The notes under the pieces: model-generated | Databases searched by the model: none | Seen by the model: the letters and a program-made list of their open reading frames with translations, nothing else | What the model was told of the DNA's origin: nothing | NCBI GenBank assembly: GCA_025363475.1 | Contig: JANYDS010000085.1 | Location: 62,001-126,000 of the forward strand | Length of the DNA: 64,000 nucleotides | Reading direction: 5' to 3' | From: Terriglobia bacterium | GTDB taxonomy: Bacteria > Acidobacteriota > Terriglobia > Bryobacterales > Bryobacteraceae | Program-made: the position numbers and the translations under genes | In this document: positions 35,466 through 45,487 of the stretch, in pieces | How positions within the stretch are numbered: the stretch's first letter is position 1 | Layout of the letters: every line of letters starts with the position of its first letter

Positions 35466-37073
35466 TTAACTGGTCCGCCGGGCCACAATCAGCGTGATGT
35501 CATCTGACTGCGGAGCCCCGTGGGTGAAAACGGCGACCGCTTTGTTGATTTCGGTGATAATTTCGCGGGCTGGCTGCTCGCGGTGTGGCACAACGGCGGC
35601 TGCCAGGCCTTCAGTTTCAAATTCATCATCGTCGGGGTTGGCCGCCTCGGTCACGCCGTCGCTGTAGATTACCAGCGTGTCGCCGGGTTCCAGTTTCGCC
35701 CGATGTTCGGCATATTCAATGTTGGGAACGATGCCGATGACAGGTCCGCCACCGCTCAACTCGCAGTGACTGCCATCGGCGCGCACAATAATGGGCGGAT
35801 TGTGGCCGGCGTTACAGAAGATCAGTTCGCCGGAATCGCCGTCCAGAATACAGAAAAACAGGGTGATGAAACGGTTTGAGGGGCAGTTTGCTGAAGTGAT
35901 TCGGTTGAGTTTCGTCATCACATCCGCCAGGCTCTTCGGTTCTTCGATTAAAACCTGCACGCGCGCCTGCAAACCCATCATGAGCAGAGAGGCAGGCATG
36001 CCTTTGCCGGAAACGTCGCCCAGAACCATGGCGATGCGACCGCTCTCGTAGGGGAAAAAGTCGTAATAATCGCCACCCACCGTGCGACAAGGTGCGTTAT
36101 GTCCGGCCAGATCGAGGCCGCGTACGAGCGGTGCCACAGATGGCAGAAAGCCCTGTTGGATCTCGGCGGCCTGTTCCAGATCCCGCGCCAGCAGTTGCCG
36201 TGCCTGTTCAACTTCGGCGTAACGGGTTTGTTCGATGCGGATGGCGGCGACGTTGGCCATGACCGTGAGCAGGTTCAGGTCGTCTTTGGTGAATTCCCGG
36301 ATCAGGGGCGGGGAATCGACGTAAATGATGCCGATGATGCGGTCGCTGGTCTTGAGCGGCACCGCCATCAGGGTGCTGATGTTCTGTTCGACGATGCTGC
36401 GGCGTTCGCGCAGGGCGTCATCCATGGATGTATCGCGTACCAGAACGGAAACCCCTGTGTTCAGCACTCTGTCCCGGACCGCGGTGCTGATACGGAAGCC
36501 TTCGCCTTTGTTGGCCTGAACCTTGAGTTCGCCTTCTTCGAGAGTCATCAGGACGCCGCGACTGGCTTTCACAGCCTGAATGGAAAGGTCGAGGATGAAG
36601 CGAAACAACTCGGGCAGAGGTCTGTGACCGGCCAGTTCGTTGCCGGCGCGGATCAGGGCGGATATGTGACTGGCGGCGAGGGTGTTGGGGTCGAGGTCGG
36701 TGACTACCGTGGAAGAGCTGGTGTGTTGCTCCTCTTCATCGTGCGGATCAAAGAGGACCACCGGCTGCGAATTCCGTGTACCCGTGCCGTCGTAGATCAG
36801 AATTAGATGGCCGGCAGTGATACGGTCGCCTGCTTTGAGCGCCGTCCGGCCGGTGAGGCGCGTGCCATTAATGACGGTGCCATTCTTGCTGCCAAGGTCA
36901 CGCAGTGCCCAGCCGTCAGGGTCGCGTTCAATCACCAGGTGTTGACGGGAAAGGCCATTGTCGTCAGGAAAACTGAGTTCGGCCGAGCCGGAGCGGCCCA
37001 GCGACATTTGGTCTCCGTCGAGAGAGATAATTCGGCTTTTTCCGTCGGGCGAAAGGATCTGCAGTTCGTTCAT
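35466..37073 (-). CDS. FHA-GAF-SpoIIE (PP2C) signalling phosphatase
   Basis: This 535-aa soluble protein joins three signalling modules. The N-terminal FHA domain (about 1-95) binds phosphothreonine: M-S-L-G-R-S-G-S, L-S-R-Q-H, then G-S-K-N-G-T-V-I-N-G. The GAF domain (about 145-290) may bind a small ligand. The C-terminal PP2C-type phosphatase of the SpoIIE/RsbU class (about 320-533) has G-G-D-Y-Y-D-F-F near 339 and L-G-D-V-S-G-K-G near 358, keeping the metal-binding aspartates. Such proteins usually release anti-sigma-factor antagonists, but no such partner is encoded nearby. It is divergent from the SDR gene with only 23 bp between starts. Confidence 0.92.
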   Translation of the reverse strand: MNELQILSPDGKSRIISLDGDQMSLGRSGSAELSFPDDNGLSRQHLVIERDPDGWALRDLGSKNGTVINGTRLTGRTALKAGDRITAGHLILIYDGTGTRNSQPVVLFDPHDEEEQHTSSSTVVTDLDPNTLAASHISALIRAGNELAGHRPLPELFRFILDLSIQAVKASRGVLMTLEEGELKVQANKGEGFRISTAVRDRVLNTGVSVLVRDTSMDDALRERRSIVEQNISTLMAVPLKTSDRIIGIIYVDSPPLIREFTKDDLNLLTVMANVAAIRIEQTRYAEVEQARQLLARDLEQAAEIQQGFLPSVAPLVRGLDLAGHNAPCRTVGGDYYDFFPYESGRIAMVLGDVSGKGMPASLLMMGLQARVQVLIEEPKSLADVMTKLNRITSANCPSNRFITLFFCILDGDSGELIFCNAGHNPPIIVRADGSHCELSGGGPVIGIVPNIEYAEHRAKLEPGDTLVIYSDGVTEAANPDDDEFETEGLAAAVVPHREQPAREIITEINKAVAVFTHGAPQSDDITLIVARRTS

Positions 37074-37096
37074 GGGCTGGTTTGTATCTTGTTATT

Positions 37097-37822
37097 ATGC
37101 ATCTACTCAACAGGATTGCCGTGATTACGGGCGCGAGCAGGGGTTTGGGCCGCGCCATAGCTATATCTCTTTCGCAACAAGGCGCACGCGTCGCGATGGT
37201 GGGCCGTAACGAAGAGACACTGCAAGGTGTGCCGGGCGCCGAGGTGTTTGTTGCCGATGTCACGGTGGAAGCCGATATCCTGCGGCTGGAAGAACAGATT
37301 TCGGCGCGCATGGGAACGGTGCAGATTCTGATCAACAATGCCGGCATCGCGCTGCGCAAGAATGTGACGGATATTTCGCTGGATGAGTGGAATGCCGTTC
37401 AGACCGCCAATTTGACCAGTGCGTTTTTGATGTCGCGGTCGTTTATCCCGCATATGAAGCGGGCGGGCTCGGGCAGGATTATCAATATTGCGTCCATCAT
37501 GGCGCATATTTCAGCGCCTCAGCGTGCGGCCTATTCGGCGAGCAAGTCGGGACTACTGGGGTTGACTCGGGTTACGGCGCTGGAGCTGGCACAGGAAGGG
37601 ATCACGGCGAACACCATCAGCCCCGGCTGGTTTGAAACGGAGATGACTGCTCCGCTGCAGTTGAATCCGGAGACGAATGCGATGATTCTGGCGAAGGTGC
37701 CGATGGGGCGTTGGGGGAAACCGGACGAGATCGGGGCTCTGGCGGCTTATCTTTGTTCGGATGCGGCTGGTTTTATTACGGGCACGGATATTGTGATTGA
37801 TGGTGGCTGGTGCGCGACGTAG
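37097..37822 (+). CDS. SDR family oxidoreductase, FabG-like
   Basis: This 241-aa protein is a classical short-chain dehydrogenase. It has the cofactor loop T-G-A-S-R-G-L-G near 10-17, N-N-A-G-I near 85, the catalytic serine in I-N-I-A-S-I near 135, Y-S-A-S-K with catalytic tyrosine and lysine near 150-154, and I-S-P-G-W near 181. It resembles 3-oxoacyl-ACP reductase and gluconate 5-dehydrogenase types; the substrate cannot be told from sequence. A TTG at 37082 would add five residues, but the ATG at 37097 fits the family start. The divergent phosphatase gene begins 24 bp upstream, so their promoters overlap the coding regions or a shared control site. Confidence 0.9.
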   Translation: MHLLNRIAVITGASRGLGRAIAISLSQQGARVAMVGRNEETLQGVPGAEVFVADVTVEADILRLEEQISARMGTVQILINNAGIALRKNVTDISLDEWNAVQTANLTSAFLMSRSFIPHMKRAGSGRIINIASIMAHISAPQRAAYSASKSGLLGLTRVTALELAQEGITANTISPGWFETEMTAPLQLNPETNAMILAKVPMGRWGKPDEIGALAAYLCSDAAGFITGTDIVIDGGWCAT

Positions 37823-37874
37823 AAGTCTGCGGCGTGACGGAACCGTTCTGCCGGTGTTAGCATCCAATGAGCTG

Positions 37875-38168
37875 ATGCGGCGCTTTCTGCCATTGCTCGT
37901 TTGTCTGCTTCTCGTGCTTCCGGCGCTCTGTTTTTACACGTGCCTGGCGCCGGTTGAACACGCGCATTGTCACCCTGCAGCACCGGTTTGTACTCATTCC
38001 GCAACGCATGTGCAGGGTATCCAGCCTGTGGCTGCGGTGAGCACAATTCCGGGCCTGCCTGAAATTGGCTTCGTTTTGCCGATTACCGCTGCGTCTGTTT
38101 ACGAGCCGTTATCGCAGCAGTTTCTCTGGCACTCTCCTTCTCTTCCTCCTTTGATTCTCCGGCTTTGA
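37875..38168 (+). CDS. small exported protein rich in His and Cys, in the copper locus
   Basis: A 97-aa frame starts with a strong signal peptide (M-R-R-F-L-P-L-L-V-C-L-L-L-V-L-P-A-L-C) and has a short mature part with H-A-H-C-H-P and C-T-H-S-A-T-H. The density of histidine and cysteine fits copper binding. It precedes an outer-membrane protein and a copper ATPase on the same strand. I do not recognise a named family, and the frame is short, so the call depends on this context. Confidence 0.5.
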   Translation: MRRFLPLLVCLLLVLPALCFYTCLAPVEHAHCHPAAPVCTHSATHVQGIQPVAAVSTIPGLPEIGFVLPITAASVYEPLSQQFLWHSPSLPPLILRL

Positions 38169-38227
38169 AATCTGAGCGTAGTCACGCCTGATTTCTGAAA
38201 ACCGACCCGATCACAGGAGAAAAATTA

Positions 38228-39424
38228 ATGCGCATTCTTACCGCCCTTGTGCTTGCTTTGCCCCTTGCGGCGCAGCATGACATGAGCAACATGCCCGATA
38301 TGCCGGGGATGGATCACTCGAAGCTTCAAAAGAATTCAACCGAACCGATGATGGACATGATTCAACTGAAGGCAGCGGGCTGGAATCTCGGTTTCCACGG
38401 AGTTGCCTTTCTGACGAGCATTCAGGAAACGGGTCCGCGCGGGCACGATAAAGCAGCCGCGATTAACTGGCTTATGGGAGAGGCCTCGCACCCGCTGGCG
38501 GGAGGCACCTTCAGTGTTCTTACGATGCTGAGTTTGGACCCGGCGACAGTCACAGGCCGTTATTATCCCGAGCTTTTCCAAACCGGCGAGACGGCGTTCA
38601 GCAAGCCGATAGTGGATGGCCAGCACCCGCACAATTTCGTCATGAACCTGGGGCTGCACTATTCGCACCGGCTGGCGGGGGGCGACGTGGGAGATTTCTG
38701 CTTCTCCGGTGGGCGATCCGGCCCTCGGTCCCGTGGCGTTTGCCCACCGGACCTCTGCCTCAGAACTTCCGCAGGCCACTATTGCGCATCATTTACAGGA
38801 CTCGACCCACATCGCGAATGAAGTGATCACGGCGGGGCTGAAACGCGGGATGTTCCATCTGGAAACGAGCAGTTTTAGTGGCACCGAATCCGGAGAAAAT
38901 CGCTGGACCATCGGCTATGGTGCCATCAATTCTTTTAGCGGGCGCTTCACGGTGACGCCGAATTCGGCATGGTCGGGACAGGTGTCTGCGGGTCGTCTTA
39001 CCAAACCGGAGGCGCTGGAACCGGGAAACCAGAGCCGCCTTTCTGCTTCCGTCACTCACACGCGCCCGCTGCCCCAGGGTACGTGGGCCACGAGTTTGAT
39101 CTGGGGACGGGTTCACAAGACCACAAATATGGCTAATTTGAATTCGTTTGGGTTGGAATCGGTGGCGCGTTTTGCCGGGAAGAACTACCTGTCGGGCCGC
39201 GTGGAACTGGTGGATAAGGATGAGCTTCCGTTGCCTGGCACTTTTCGCATTGGCGCTTACACGGCAGGCTACACGCGCGATTTTCCGTTTTGTCGCACGT
39301 GACGTCAGGGCCGGGAGCAAACGTCATCGTCTATTCCATGCCTGCGGCACTGCATTCTCTTTATGGCGAAAGGCCTGTTTCCGTGCTGGTATTCCTGCGG
39401 TTTCGCCTGCACGGGGCGGCGTAA
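38228..39424 (+). pseudogene. methionine-rich outer-membrane beta-barrel protein, twice frameshifted
   Basis: The gene starts at 38228 behind an AGGAG site. After a short signal peptide it has a Met/His-rich tract (H-D-M-S-N-M-P-D-M-P-G-M-D-H) like those that bind copper. The body then matches a family of about 400-aa beta-barrel-like proteins next to copper exporters in Acidobacteria: D-G-Q-H-P-H-N-F near 137, then after a frameshift near 38700 [37 protein letters not shown], and after a second shift near 39285 [12 protein letters not shown] to TAA at 39422-39424. The second shift restores the first frame. Two early-stop products are expected unless these are assembly indels. Confidence 0.75.
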
Positions 39425-39441
39425 GGCGCGGCCTGAGTATC

Positions 39442-41472
39442 ATGAAACCTGTGGAGGTCGAACTACCCATCGGCGGCATGACCTGTGCGGCTTGTGCACG
39501 GACTGTTGAGAAACAGCTCACCGGCACAGCAGGCGTTGAGAACGCGAGCGTGAACTTCGCCACCCGCACTGCCTCAGTGCGTTTCAACGCGGAAAAAACC
39601 AAAGTCGAAAACCTGATTGCGGCGGTGGAGGATGTTGGTTATTCCGTCCCGCAGCAATCGCAGGAAGAGGCGGAGGCGGCGGAAATCGCGGGCGTCCGCA
39701 AACATCTAATCTGGGGGGCGGTGTTTGCGGTGCCCGTGTTTGTTCTTGCCATGCTCGACAAGGCTCCGCTGGCCCAGTTCCTGCTGACAATTCCGGTGAT
39801 GTTTTATTCCGCGCGTTCATTCTTTACGGACGCGTGGACCGGCTTGCGCCATGCATCCGCGAACATGAATACGCTGATTGCGCTGGGCACCGGCGCGGCG
39901 TTTCTTTACTCCAGCTATGCGCTGTTCGCCGGGCACGGCGAGGTCTATTTTGAAGCGGCCGCAGTGGTGGTGGTGCTTATTCTGCTGGGGCGCATGCTGG
40001 AAGCGCGCGCGCGGGGTCGCGCCTCAGAATCCATCCGCAGCCTGATGAAACTGCAGCCACGAACAGCACGCGTTATTCGTCTGTTGCAGGAGCAGGAAAT
40101 TCCGGTAAAAGATGTCCGGCTTTTGGACATCGTTGTTGTACGCCCTGGCGAACGCGTTCCGGTGGATGGCGTGGTGCGGCAGGGGTTCAGCGAAATCGAC
40201 GAATCGATGCTCACGGGCGAGAGCCTTCCCGTTTCCAAAGAGCCTGGGGCGAAAGTATTCGGTGGCACAGTCAACGGCACGGGCGCTTTCCGTTTCGAGG
40301 CGACTGAAGTGGGCCGCAACACGGCGCTGGCGCAGATTGTGGATTTGATCAAACGTGCGCAGGGTTCGAAAGCGCCAGTGGCGCGGCTGGCCGATATAAT
40401 CAGCGGGCGGTTCACGGTTGCGGTGTTGATTGTGGCTCTGGTTACGTTGTTTGGGTGGCTGTATTTTGCGCCGGTGGGAACCGCTCTGGTGAATGCAGTG
40501 GCGGTGCTGATCATTGCTTGTCCCTGTGCGCTGGGCCTGGCTACGCCGACGGCGATTCTGGCGGGAACGGGGCGCGGAGCCGGGCAGGGAATTCTGATTA
40601 AGGGCGGGGCACCGCTGGAACTGGCGGCGCAAATCAACACAGTAGTGCTCGACAAGACTGGAACTATTACGACTGGCAAGCCGGTGATTACAGGCGTCCA
40701 TCCGGCGAATGGTTTCACGGAAGGTGAACTGCTGCGACTGGCTGCGGCTGTGGAACAGTGGAGTGAACATCCGGTGGCGAAGGCGATTGTGAGCCGGGCG
40801 GCCGCGCCGCTTGAAACGGCCACGGAATTTCGTGCGATTCCCGGCAAAGGTGTAGAAGGAGTGGTTGGCGGCAAGCGGGTCTTCGTGGGCGCGGGCGTCA
40901 CGGTTGATGGCACTCCGGCAGGTGAGTTTGAAGTTGCGGATCAGGCGAAGCCCGAGGCGGCAGAAGCGGTGCGGCGGCTTGAATTGATGGGTATTGAAGT
41001 CTGGATGATCACCGGCGACAATCTGCCCGTGGCACAGCAAATCGCACGCGAAGTGGGCATCTCTGAATCGTACGTTTTCGCAGGCGTTTTGCCGGAACAG
41101 AAACAGCAACACATTGCGCGGCTGAAAGCCGAAGGCAAACGTGTGGCGATGGTGGGTGATGGCATCAATGACGCGCCTGCTTTGGCTTCCGCGGATGTCG
41201 GTATCGCCATCGGCACGGGGACAGATGTGGCGGTTGATGCGGCCGGCATTATCCTGATGCGGGGCGATCTGATGGGCGTCCCCGATGCGCTGGCGCTGGC
41301 CCGGCGGACCATGCGGGTGATTCGTCAGAACTTGTTTTGGGCCTTCGCCTACAATGCCGTGGGCATCCCGCTGGCTGCGTTCGGGTTGCTGTCGCCGATG
41401 ATCGCGTCAGCCGCTATGGCGCTGTCGAGCGTTTCGGTTGTAGCGAATAGTCTTCGGCTGCGAAAAAGCTGA
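39442..41472 (+). CDS. copA: copper-translocating P-type ATPase
   Basis: This 676-aa protein exports copper(I) from the cytoplasm. It has one N-terminal heavy-metal domain with G-M-T-C-A-A-C (C15 and C18), eight membrane helices, the ion-pathway motif A-C-P-C-A-L-G near 359, the phosphorylation loop D-K-T-G-T-I-T near 404, and the hinge G-D-G-I-N-D-A-P near 572. A-x-x-x-N and M-x-S in the last two membrane helices (F-A-Y-N-A-V-G and M-A-L-S-S-V-S-V) fit the Cu+ subtype. The frame is open upstream to 39148, but the ATG at 39442 is the family start. The 3' end overlaps the convergent oxidoreductase gene by 59 bp. Confidence 0.93.
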   Translation: MKPVEVELPIGGMTCAACARTVEKQLTGTAGVENASVNFATRTASVRFNAEKTKVENLIAAVEDVGYSVPQQSQEEAEAAEIAGVRKHLIWGAVFAVPVFVLAMLDKAPLAQFLLTIPVMFYSARSFFTDAWTGLRHASANMNTLIALGTGAAFLYSSYALFAGHGEVYFEAAAVVVVLILLGRMLEARARGRASESIRSLMKLQPRTARVIRLLQEQEIPVKDVRLLDIVVVRPGERVPVDGVVRQGFSEIDESMLTGESLPVSKEPGAKVFGGTVNGTGAFRFEATEVGRNTALAQIVDLIKRAQGSKAPVARLADIISGRFTVAVLIVALVTLFGWLYFAPVGTALVNAVAVLIIACPCALGLATPTAILAGTGRGAGQGILIKGGAPLELAAQINTVVLDKTGTITTGKPVITGVHPANGFTEGELLRLAAAVEQWSEHPVAKAIVSRAAAPLETATEFRAIPGKGVEGVVGGKRVFVGAGVTVDGTPAGEFEVADQAKPEAAEAVRRLELMGIEVWMITGDNLPVAQQIAREVGISESYVFAGVLPEQKQQHIARLKAEGKRVAMVGDGINDAPALASADVGIAIGTGTDVAVDAAGIILMRGDLMGVPDALALARRTMRVIRQNLFWAFAYNAVGIPLAAFGLLSPMIASAAMALSSVSVVANSLRLRKS

Positions 41473-42580
41473 AGCCGATCTGGAGCAGACTCCTCGACAG
41501 GTTCTGGAACAGCCGTTCTTTGAGACCGGTATAGGGTTGCGTACCGGCAAACAGATCCTGCATCAAATCACGGAATTTCGCACTGCGCCCGGTGCACTGT
41601 ACCATCCGGCTGGTAACTGATCCGCCGAGGAATGACCCGTGAAATACCCGGTGCGCGAGGCTGGAAGCGAAAGCGAGATCTTCCGTGACATCGTGCTTCA
41701 GAAGTTCCGCATAACAAGCTCCTGTGAGCAGTGATTGAGCCGCGAGATCGCCGGAGCGGAGCGCGTAGTAAAGGCCCTCGCCCGTGATAGGGTCAACCAA
41801 CCCGGCTGCGTCACCCACGGCCAGCCAGCCTTCACCCGAGATGCGGTTTTGTTGCCAGGAAGCTGTTTCGAGGCTGGGGAGCAGATGGCTGTAGAACGTG
41901 GCACCTTCTTTTGCAAGTCCTCGTTCCGCCATGTAATTTTCGAGGCGTACACGCAGCGCGGAGGCTGCTTCGCCTTTGCCGCAGATGCCAACAGAGAGAT
42001 GGCCGCAGCGGGGGAATACCCAGATATAGCCATCAAGGCCCGGCAGAAACTGGATGTCGATTTGTGCTCTGTCGCCCGGCACATAGTAGCCGAGGGCCAG
42101 CATGGCATCACCGGCAGTGAGTTCGGTGCCGAAGTCTTTCAGTGGATTGCGTGCGCCGGTGGCGATGATGCAGCGGTCTGCTTCCACTGTCCCGGTTTTG
42201 GTGCGCAAGGCCCACTTTTCGCCTTTCCGTTCTGCGCCCAGAATGCGGGTTTGTTCCACCTGAGCGCCGGCTTTCTGCGCGCGGTTGAGCAGCATGCCAT
42301 TCAGATCGAATCGCGAATAAATCAGCAGCGGGCGGTCAAGCTTGAGGGTTACTGGTTTGCTCTTTGGGGCAGCGAGGATGGATTCGGTGACGGTCTTGTG
42401 CGGTGTTGCATCTTCTGTGAGGAACGGGTATTCGGACCAGGCTTTGTAAGTCAAGCCGCCGCCGCAGGGTTTCTCCCACGCCAGTTTCTCGTCGAAAAGA
42501 ATTGTTTCAACGCCGGCCGCAGCCAGACGTTCGGCGGCGAATGCGCCCGAGGGTCCGCCGCCGAGTACCGCTACCTTCAT
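41414..42580 (-). CDS. geranylgeranyl-reductase-family FAD oxidoreductase
   Basis: The 388-aa protein has the dinucleotide-binding start [14 protein letters not shown], the conserved P-C-G-G-G near 38-42 and the FAD-site block [18 protein letters not shown] near 250, as in the geranylgeranyl reductase/FixC-like family. These enzymes reduce isoprenoid chains or hydroxylate aromatic rings. It is the last gene of an operon with hemC and a CobA-HemD fusion, with start overlapping the lipoprotein stop by 4 bp, which hints at tetrapyrrole or quinone side-chain chemistry, but this is inference. Confidence 0.88.
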   Translation of the reverse strand: MKVAVLGGGPSGAFAAERLAAAGVETILFDEKLAWEKPCGGGLTYKAWSEYPFLTEDATPHKTVTESILAAPKSKPVTLKLDRPLLIYSRFDLNGMLLNRAQKAGAQVEQTRILGAERKGEKWALRTKTGTVEADRCIIATGARNPLKDFGTELTAGDAMLALGYYVPGDRAQIDIQFLPGLDGYIWVFPRCGHLSVGICGKGEAASALRVRLENYMAERGLAKEGATFYSHLLPSLETASWQQNRISGEGWLAVGDAAGLVDPITGEGLYYALRSGDLAAQSLLTGACYAELLKHDVTEDLAFASSLAHRVFHGSFLGGSVTSRMVQCTGRSAKFRDLMQDLFAGTQPYTGLKERLFQNLSRSLLQIGFSFFAAEDYSLQPKRSTAP

Positions 42581-43029
42581 TTTCCCGGAGTTGGCGCGGG
42601 GGGAATGGGCATATGGCCGGGAGGTAACTGGCCTGTTGCACCGCCCGTGATGGGCATGTGACCGGGCGGCAGACCACCAGTCGTATCACCTGGAGGCGGG
42701 GGAGCAGCCGAGGGGTCTTTCTCCTCATGGCGCTGCATATTGCGGCCCTTTACGGCCCACTCGTCGCCTTTGCGTTCGAGTTCGTATTTCATGGTGATGG
42801 ATTGCTTCGGGTCTCCACCTTTGGGCCGGAAGCTGATGTTGGCGGTGGCTTCCTTGCCGCGGAATGAGACCGAATCCACGTTCACTTCCATGTTCTGGAC
42901 GTCTACTTTTTTGGCGATGTCTTTGACCACGCCCAGCTTAACCGCTTCAGGCGTATCTATATTTTTTCCGCATCCCGCAAGGGATAAAACCAGACACAGC
43001 GGAGCGAGGCAGAGGGCAACCGTTTTCAC
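42577..43029 (-). CDS. small lipoprotein of unknown function
   Basis: This 150-aa protein has a lipoprotein signal ending in L-S-L-A-G-C (cysteine at about 20), a compact beta-rich central domain (V-D-V-Q-N-M-E-V-N-V-D-S-V-S-F, then Y-E-L-E-R-K-G-D-E-W-A-V) and a proline-rich tail with two copies of L-P-P-G-H-M-P-I. It overlaps both neighbours in the haem operon by 4 bp, so it is co-translated with the tetrapyrrole genes. The central domain resembles NTF2-like or similar small secreted folds but I cannot name a family. Confidence 0.7.
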   Translation of the reverse strand: MKTVALCLAPLCLVLSLAGCGKNIDTPEAVKLGVVKDIAKKVDVQNMEVNVDSVSFRGKEATANISFRPKGGDPKQSITMKYELERKGDEWAVKGRNMQRHEEKDPSAAPPPPGDTTGGLPPGHMPITGGATGQLPPGHMPIPPAPTPGK

Positions 43030-44495
43030 CCTCTAATTATACCCGCCACGAGGTCTTTAATCGTGAATTCCACCGCTTCCACAGTCACCGCAACGCCGCA
43101 ATGGCGCAGGGTGGCGCTGGTAACGGGGCCAATGCTGGCAACACGAATTCCGGCCAGCGCGGCAGCACCCACGGCATCAATCAGATTCTGCGCGGTGGAG
43201 GAACTGGTGAAGGCAATCCAGTGCGGTTTGTGCGCGAGGATTTCTGTTGCACGCTGCTGCAGCGCTTCCGGAGCGGTGGTCCTGTAGGCCTCGACAACGT
43301 CAATCAGCGCGCCGCGACGGGCCAGTTCCAGAGGGATAACGTCACGCGCGACAGCCGCCCGGGCCAGCAGCACCCGTGCGCCGGTTAGATCGTATTTCGC
43401 CAGCGATTCCAGCAGGCCTTCCGCCACGTAACGTTCAGCAGTCACGTCCACTTTCAGATGCAGGTTTTCGAGTGCGGCGCGGGTGGCGGGGCCGATCGCG
43501 CAGATGCGGCCGCGAAGGGCCCGCAGGTCGCTGCCGCTGGCGTCGAGCCTTTCAAGGAAACAGCGCACCCCGTTGACGCTGGTAAAGATCAGCCAGTCGT
43601 AATCGCGCAGGTTGGAAATTGCGAGATCGAGCGGGCCGTAATCCGCCGCCCTTTGGATCTGAATCGTCGGCAGTTCCAGAACTTCCGCGCCCAATTGACG
43701 CAAGGTGGCTGCGAGCGTACTGGCTTGTTCACGGGCACGGGTGATGACGATGCGCTGGCCGAACAAGGGCAGTTTTTCGTACCAGCTCAACTTGTCGCGC
43801 AGGCGAACCACCTCGCCCACAATGATGGTGGCGGGCGGTTTCATGCCGCGTTCATGGATCAGGCCGGGCAGAGTTTCGAGTGTGCCTGTCAGCACTTCCT
43901 GGCCGGGCCGGGTCCCCCAGCGCACAGCCATTGCAGGAGTTGATGCAGCGCGACCGGAGGCGATCAGGCGTTCTGCAATCGCAGCGATGTGGGACAAGCC
44001 CATGAAGATGACGAGCGTCTCGCTGGTGCCCACCTTAGTCCAGTCGATATTCGCGACATCATGCCCGGTAATGAACGTCACCACCGACGTATGATCGCGG
44101 TGCGTTAGAGGCACACCCGTGTAGGCTGCGATGCCGAGGGGTGAGGTGACGCCTGGCACCACTTCAAATGGCACGCCGGCATCGGCCAGGGCTTCCGCTT
44201 CTTCGCCACCGCGACCGAACATAAAGGGGTCGCCGCCTTTCAGACGCACCACGTTTAAACCCTGCCGCCCGCGTTCTACGAGTAAGGCGCAGATCTGATC
44301 CTGCGTGCGCGCGTGGTCTGATTTTTTCTTGCCGACGTAGATCCGTTCCGCGTCTGCAGGAGCAAGCTGCAGCAGTTCGGCGCTGGCCAGATGGTCGTAA
44401 AGAATGCAGTCGGCCTGTTCGAGAACGCGTTTGGCTTTGAGGGTGATGAGTTCCGGATCGCCCGGCCCTGCGCCGACCAGATAGACCTTAGTCAT
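43026..44495 (-). CDS. cobA-hemD: uroporphyrinogen-III C-methyltransferase fused to uroporphyrinogen-III synthase
   Basis: The 489-aa product joins two tetrapyrrole enzymes. Residues about 1-245 are the SAM-dependent CobA/SumT methyltransferase making precorrin-2: V-Y-L-V-G-A-G-P-G-D-P-E near the start, V-R-L-K-G-G-D-P-F-M-F-G-R-G-G-E-E near 80 and the F-M-G-L motif. Residues about 250-485 are HemD: R-I-V-I-T-R-A-R near 251, then W-L-I-F-T-S-V-N-G-V and W-I-A-F-T-S-S-S-T-A. HemD makes uroporphyrinogen III and CobA methylates it, so the fusion can channel flux to sirohaem or corrin. The ATG at 44495 fits the family; longer frames add unrelated residues. It lies 11 bp from hemC. Confidence 0.93.
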   Translation of the reverse strand: MTKVYLVGAGPGDPELITLKAKRVLEQADCILYDHLASAELLQLAPADAERIYVGKKKSDHARTQDQICALLVERGRQGLNVVRLKGGDPFMFGRGGEEAEALADAGVPFEVVPGVTSPLGIAAYTGVPLTHRDHTSVVTFITGHDVANIDWTKVGTSETLVIFMGLSHIAAIAERLIASGRAASTPAMAVRWGTRPGQEVLTGTLETLPGLIHERGMKPPATIIVGEVVRLRDKLSWYEKLPLFGQRIVITRAREQASTLAATLRQLGAEVLELPTIQIQRAADYGPLDLAISNLRDYDWLIFTSVNGVRCFLERLDASGSDLRALRGRICAIGPATRAALENLHLKVDVTAERYVAEGLLESLAKYDLTGARVLLARAAVARDVIPLELARRGALIDVVEAYRTTAPEALQQRATEILAHKPHWIAFTSSSTAQNLIDAVGAAALAGIRVASIGPVTSATLRHCGVAVTVEAVEFTIKDLVAGIIRG

Positions 44496-44505
44496 TCGGC
44501 ATGCT

Positions 44506-45411
44506 TCACTCGGCATTTAGTGGCGCGGCATCCAGCAGGGCACGCGCTCCGCGGGTCAGCAACACCTGGGCTACGCTGCGGCCCAGTTCGGCGGGCTTGC
44601 TGAAATCGCCGGCGGCGGTGTAGCGAATCATCACGCTGCCATCAGGAGAAAAGACTGCGCCGGTCAGGAAAAGTTCGGTGTTTTCGAGGGTGCCAAAAGC
44701 GCCGATGGGCACCTGGCAGCCTCCGCCCAGTTCGGCCAGCATGGCGCGCTCGGCGGTTACGGGAATGTTGGTCCACGGGTCGTCGAGTGGTGCGGCGGCC
44801 TCAAAACCGGGGCCGCTTTTGAGCGTTTCAATGGCGAGAGCGCCCTGCCCTACTGCGGGACAAATAATATCGGGCCGGAAAATTTCGCTGATGATTTCCC
44901 CCCAGCCGAGCCGTTGCACACCTGCGGCTGCCAGTACGACTGCCTCATATTCGCCGCGTTCAATTTTGCTGATACGGGTATCGATATTGCCGCGAATGGG
45001 CAGGAGCTGGATATCGGGTCGGATCCGCTTCAACTGGGCAATGCGGCGCAGGGAGCTGGTGCCTACTCTGGCACCGAATTTCAGGTCGCGGAGTTTGCCG
45101 CCGATGATGGCATCGCGCGGGTCAGTCCGCTGCGGCATTGCTGCGAGGACGAGGCCGGGCGGAAGTTCTGTCGGCAGATCTTTCAGGCTGTGGATGGCCA
45201 TGTCGATGCGACGGTCAAGCAGCGCCTCTTCGATTTCTTTGGTGAACAGGCCTTTGCCGGGAATCTGGTGCAGCGGCTGATCGAGAACCAGGTCGCCCGT
45301 GGTCTTGATGATTTCGATGCGGCATTCTGCGCCGCGCGCTTCCAGTCGCTCCTTAATGTAGTTCGCCTGCCAGAGCGCAAGTTGCGAGCCCCGGGACCCA
45401 ATCACCAGCAT
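44506..45411 (-). CDS. hemC: porphobilinogen deaminase (hydroxymethylbilane synthase)
   Basis: This 301-aa enzyme joins four porphobilinogen units into hydroxymethylbilane. Seen are I-G-S-R-G-S-Q-L-A-L-W-Q near the N-terminus, the catalytic-aspartate segment H-S-L-K-D-L-P near 70-76, and R-I-A-Q-L-K near 122. The cofactor cysteine lies in L-G-G-G-C-Q-V-P-I-G near 231-240. The length is normal. I start it at the ATG at 45411 because the family begins with this V-I-G-S-R-G block; an in-frame extension to 45489 runs back into the promoter of the divergent metallo-beta-lactamase gene. It is the first gene of the haem operon. Confidence 0.95.
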   Translation of the reverse strand: MLVIGSRGSQLALWQANYIKERLEARGAECRIEIIKTTGDLVLDQPLHQIPGKGLFTKEIEEALLDRRIDMAIHSLKDLPTELPPGLVLAAMPQRTDPRDAIIGGKLRDLKFGARVGTSSLRRIAQLKRIRPDIQLLPIRGNIDTRISKIERGEYEAVVLAAAGVQRLGWGEIISEIFRPDIICPAVGQGALAIETLKSGPGFEAAAPLDDPWTNIPVTAERAMLAELGGGCQVPIGAFGTLENTELFLTGAVFSPDGSVMIRYTAAGDFSKPAELGRSVAQVLLTRGARALLDAAPLNAE

Positions 45412-45487
45412 GTTTTCAGTGTAACCAGTCACATGAAGAGCGTTTTCGGCCTGCTGACCTGACGGTAGGAATGATATAGTGTGCGAC

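Noticed and set aside
40024-41112. 362-codon minus-strand frame opposite copA
   Set aside because: Antisense of the ATPase catalytic domains; no motif.
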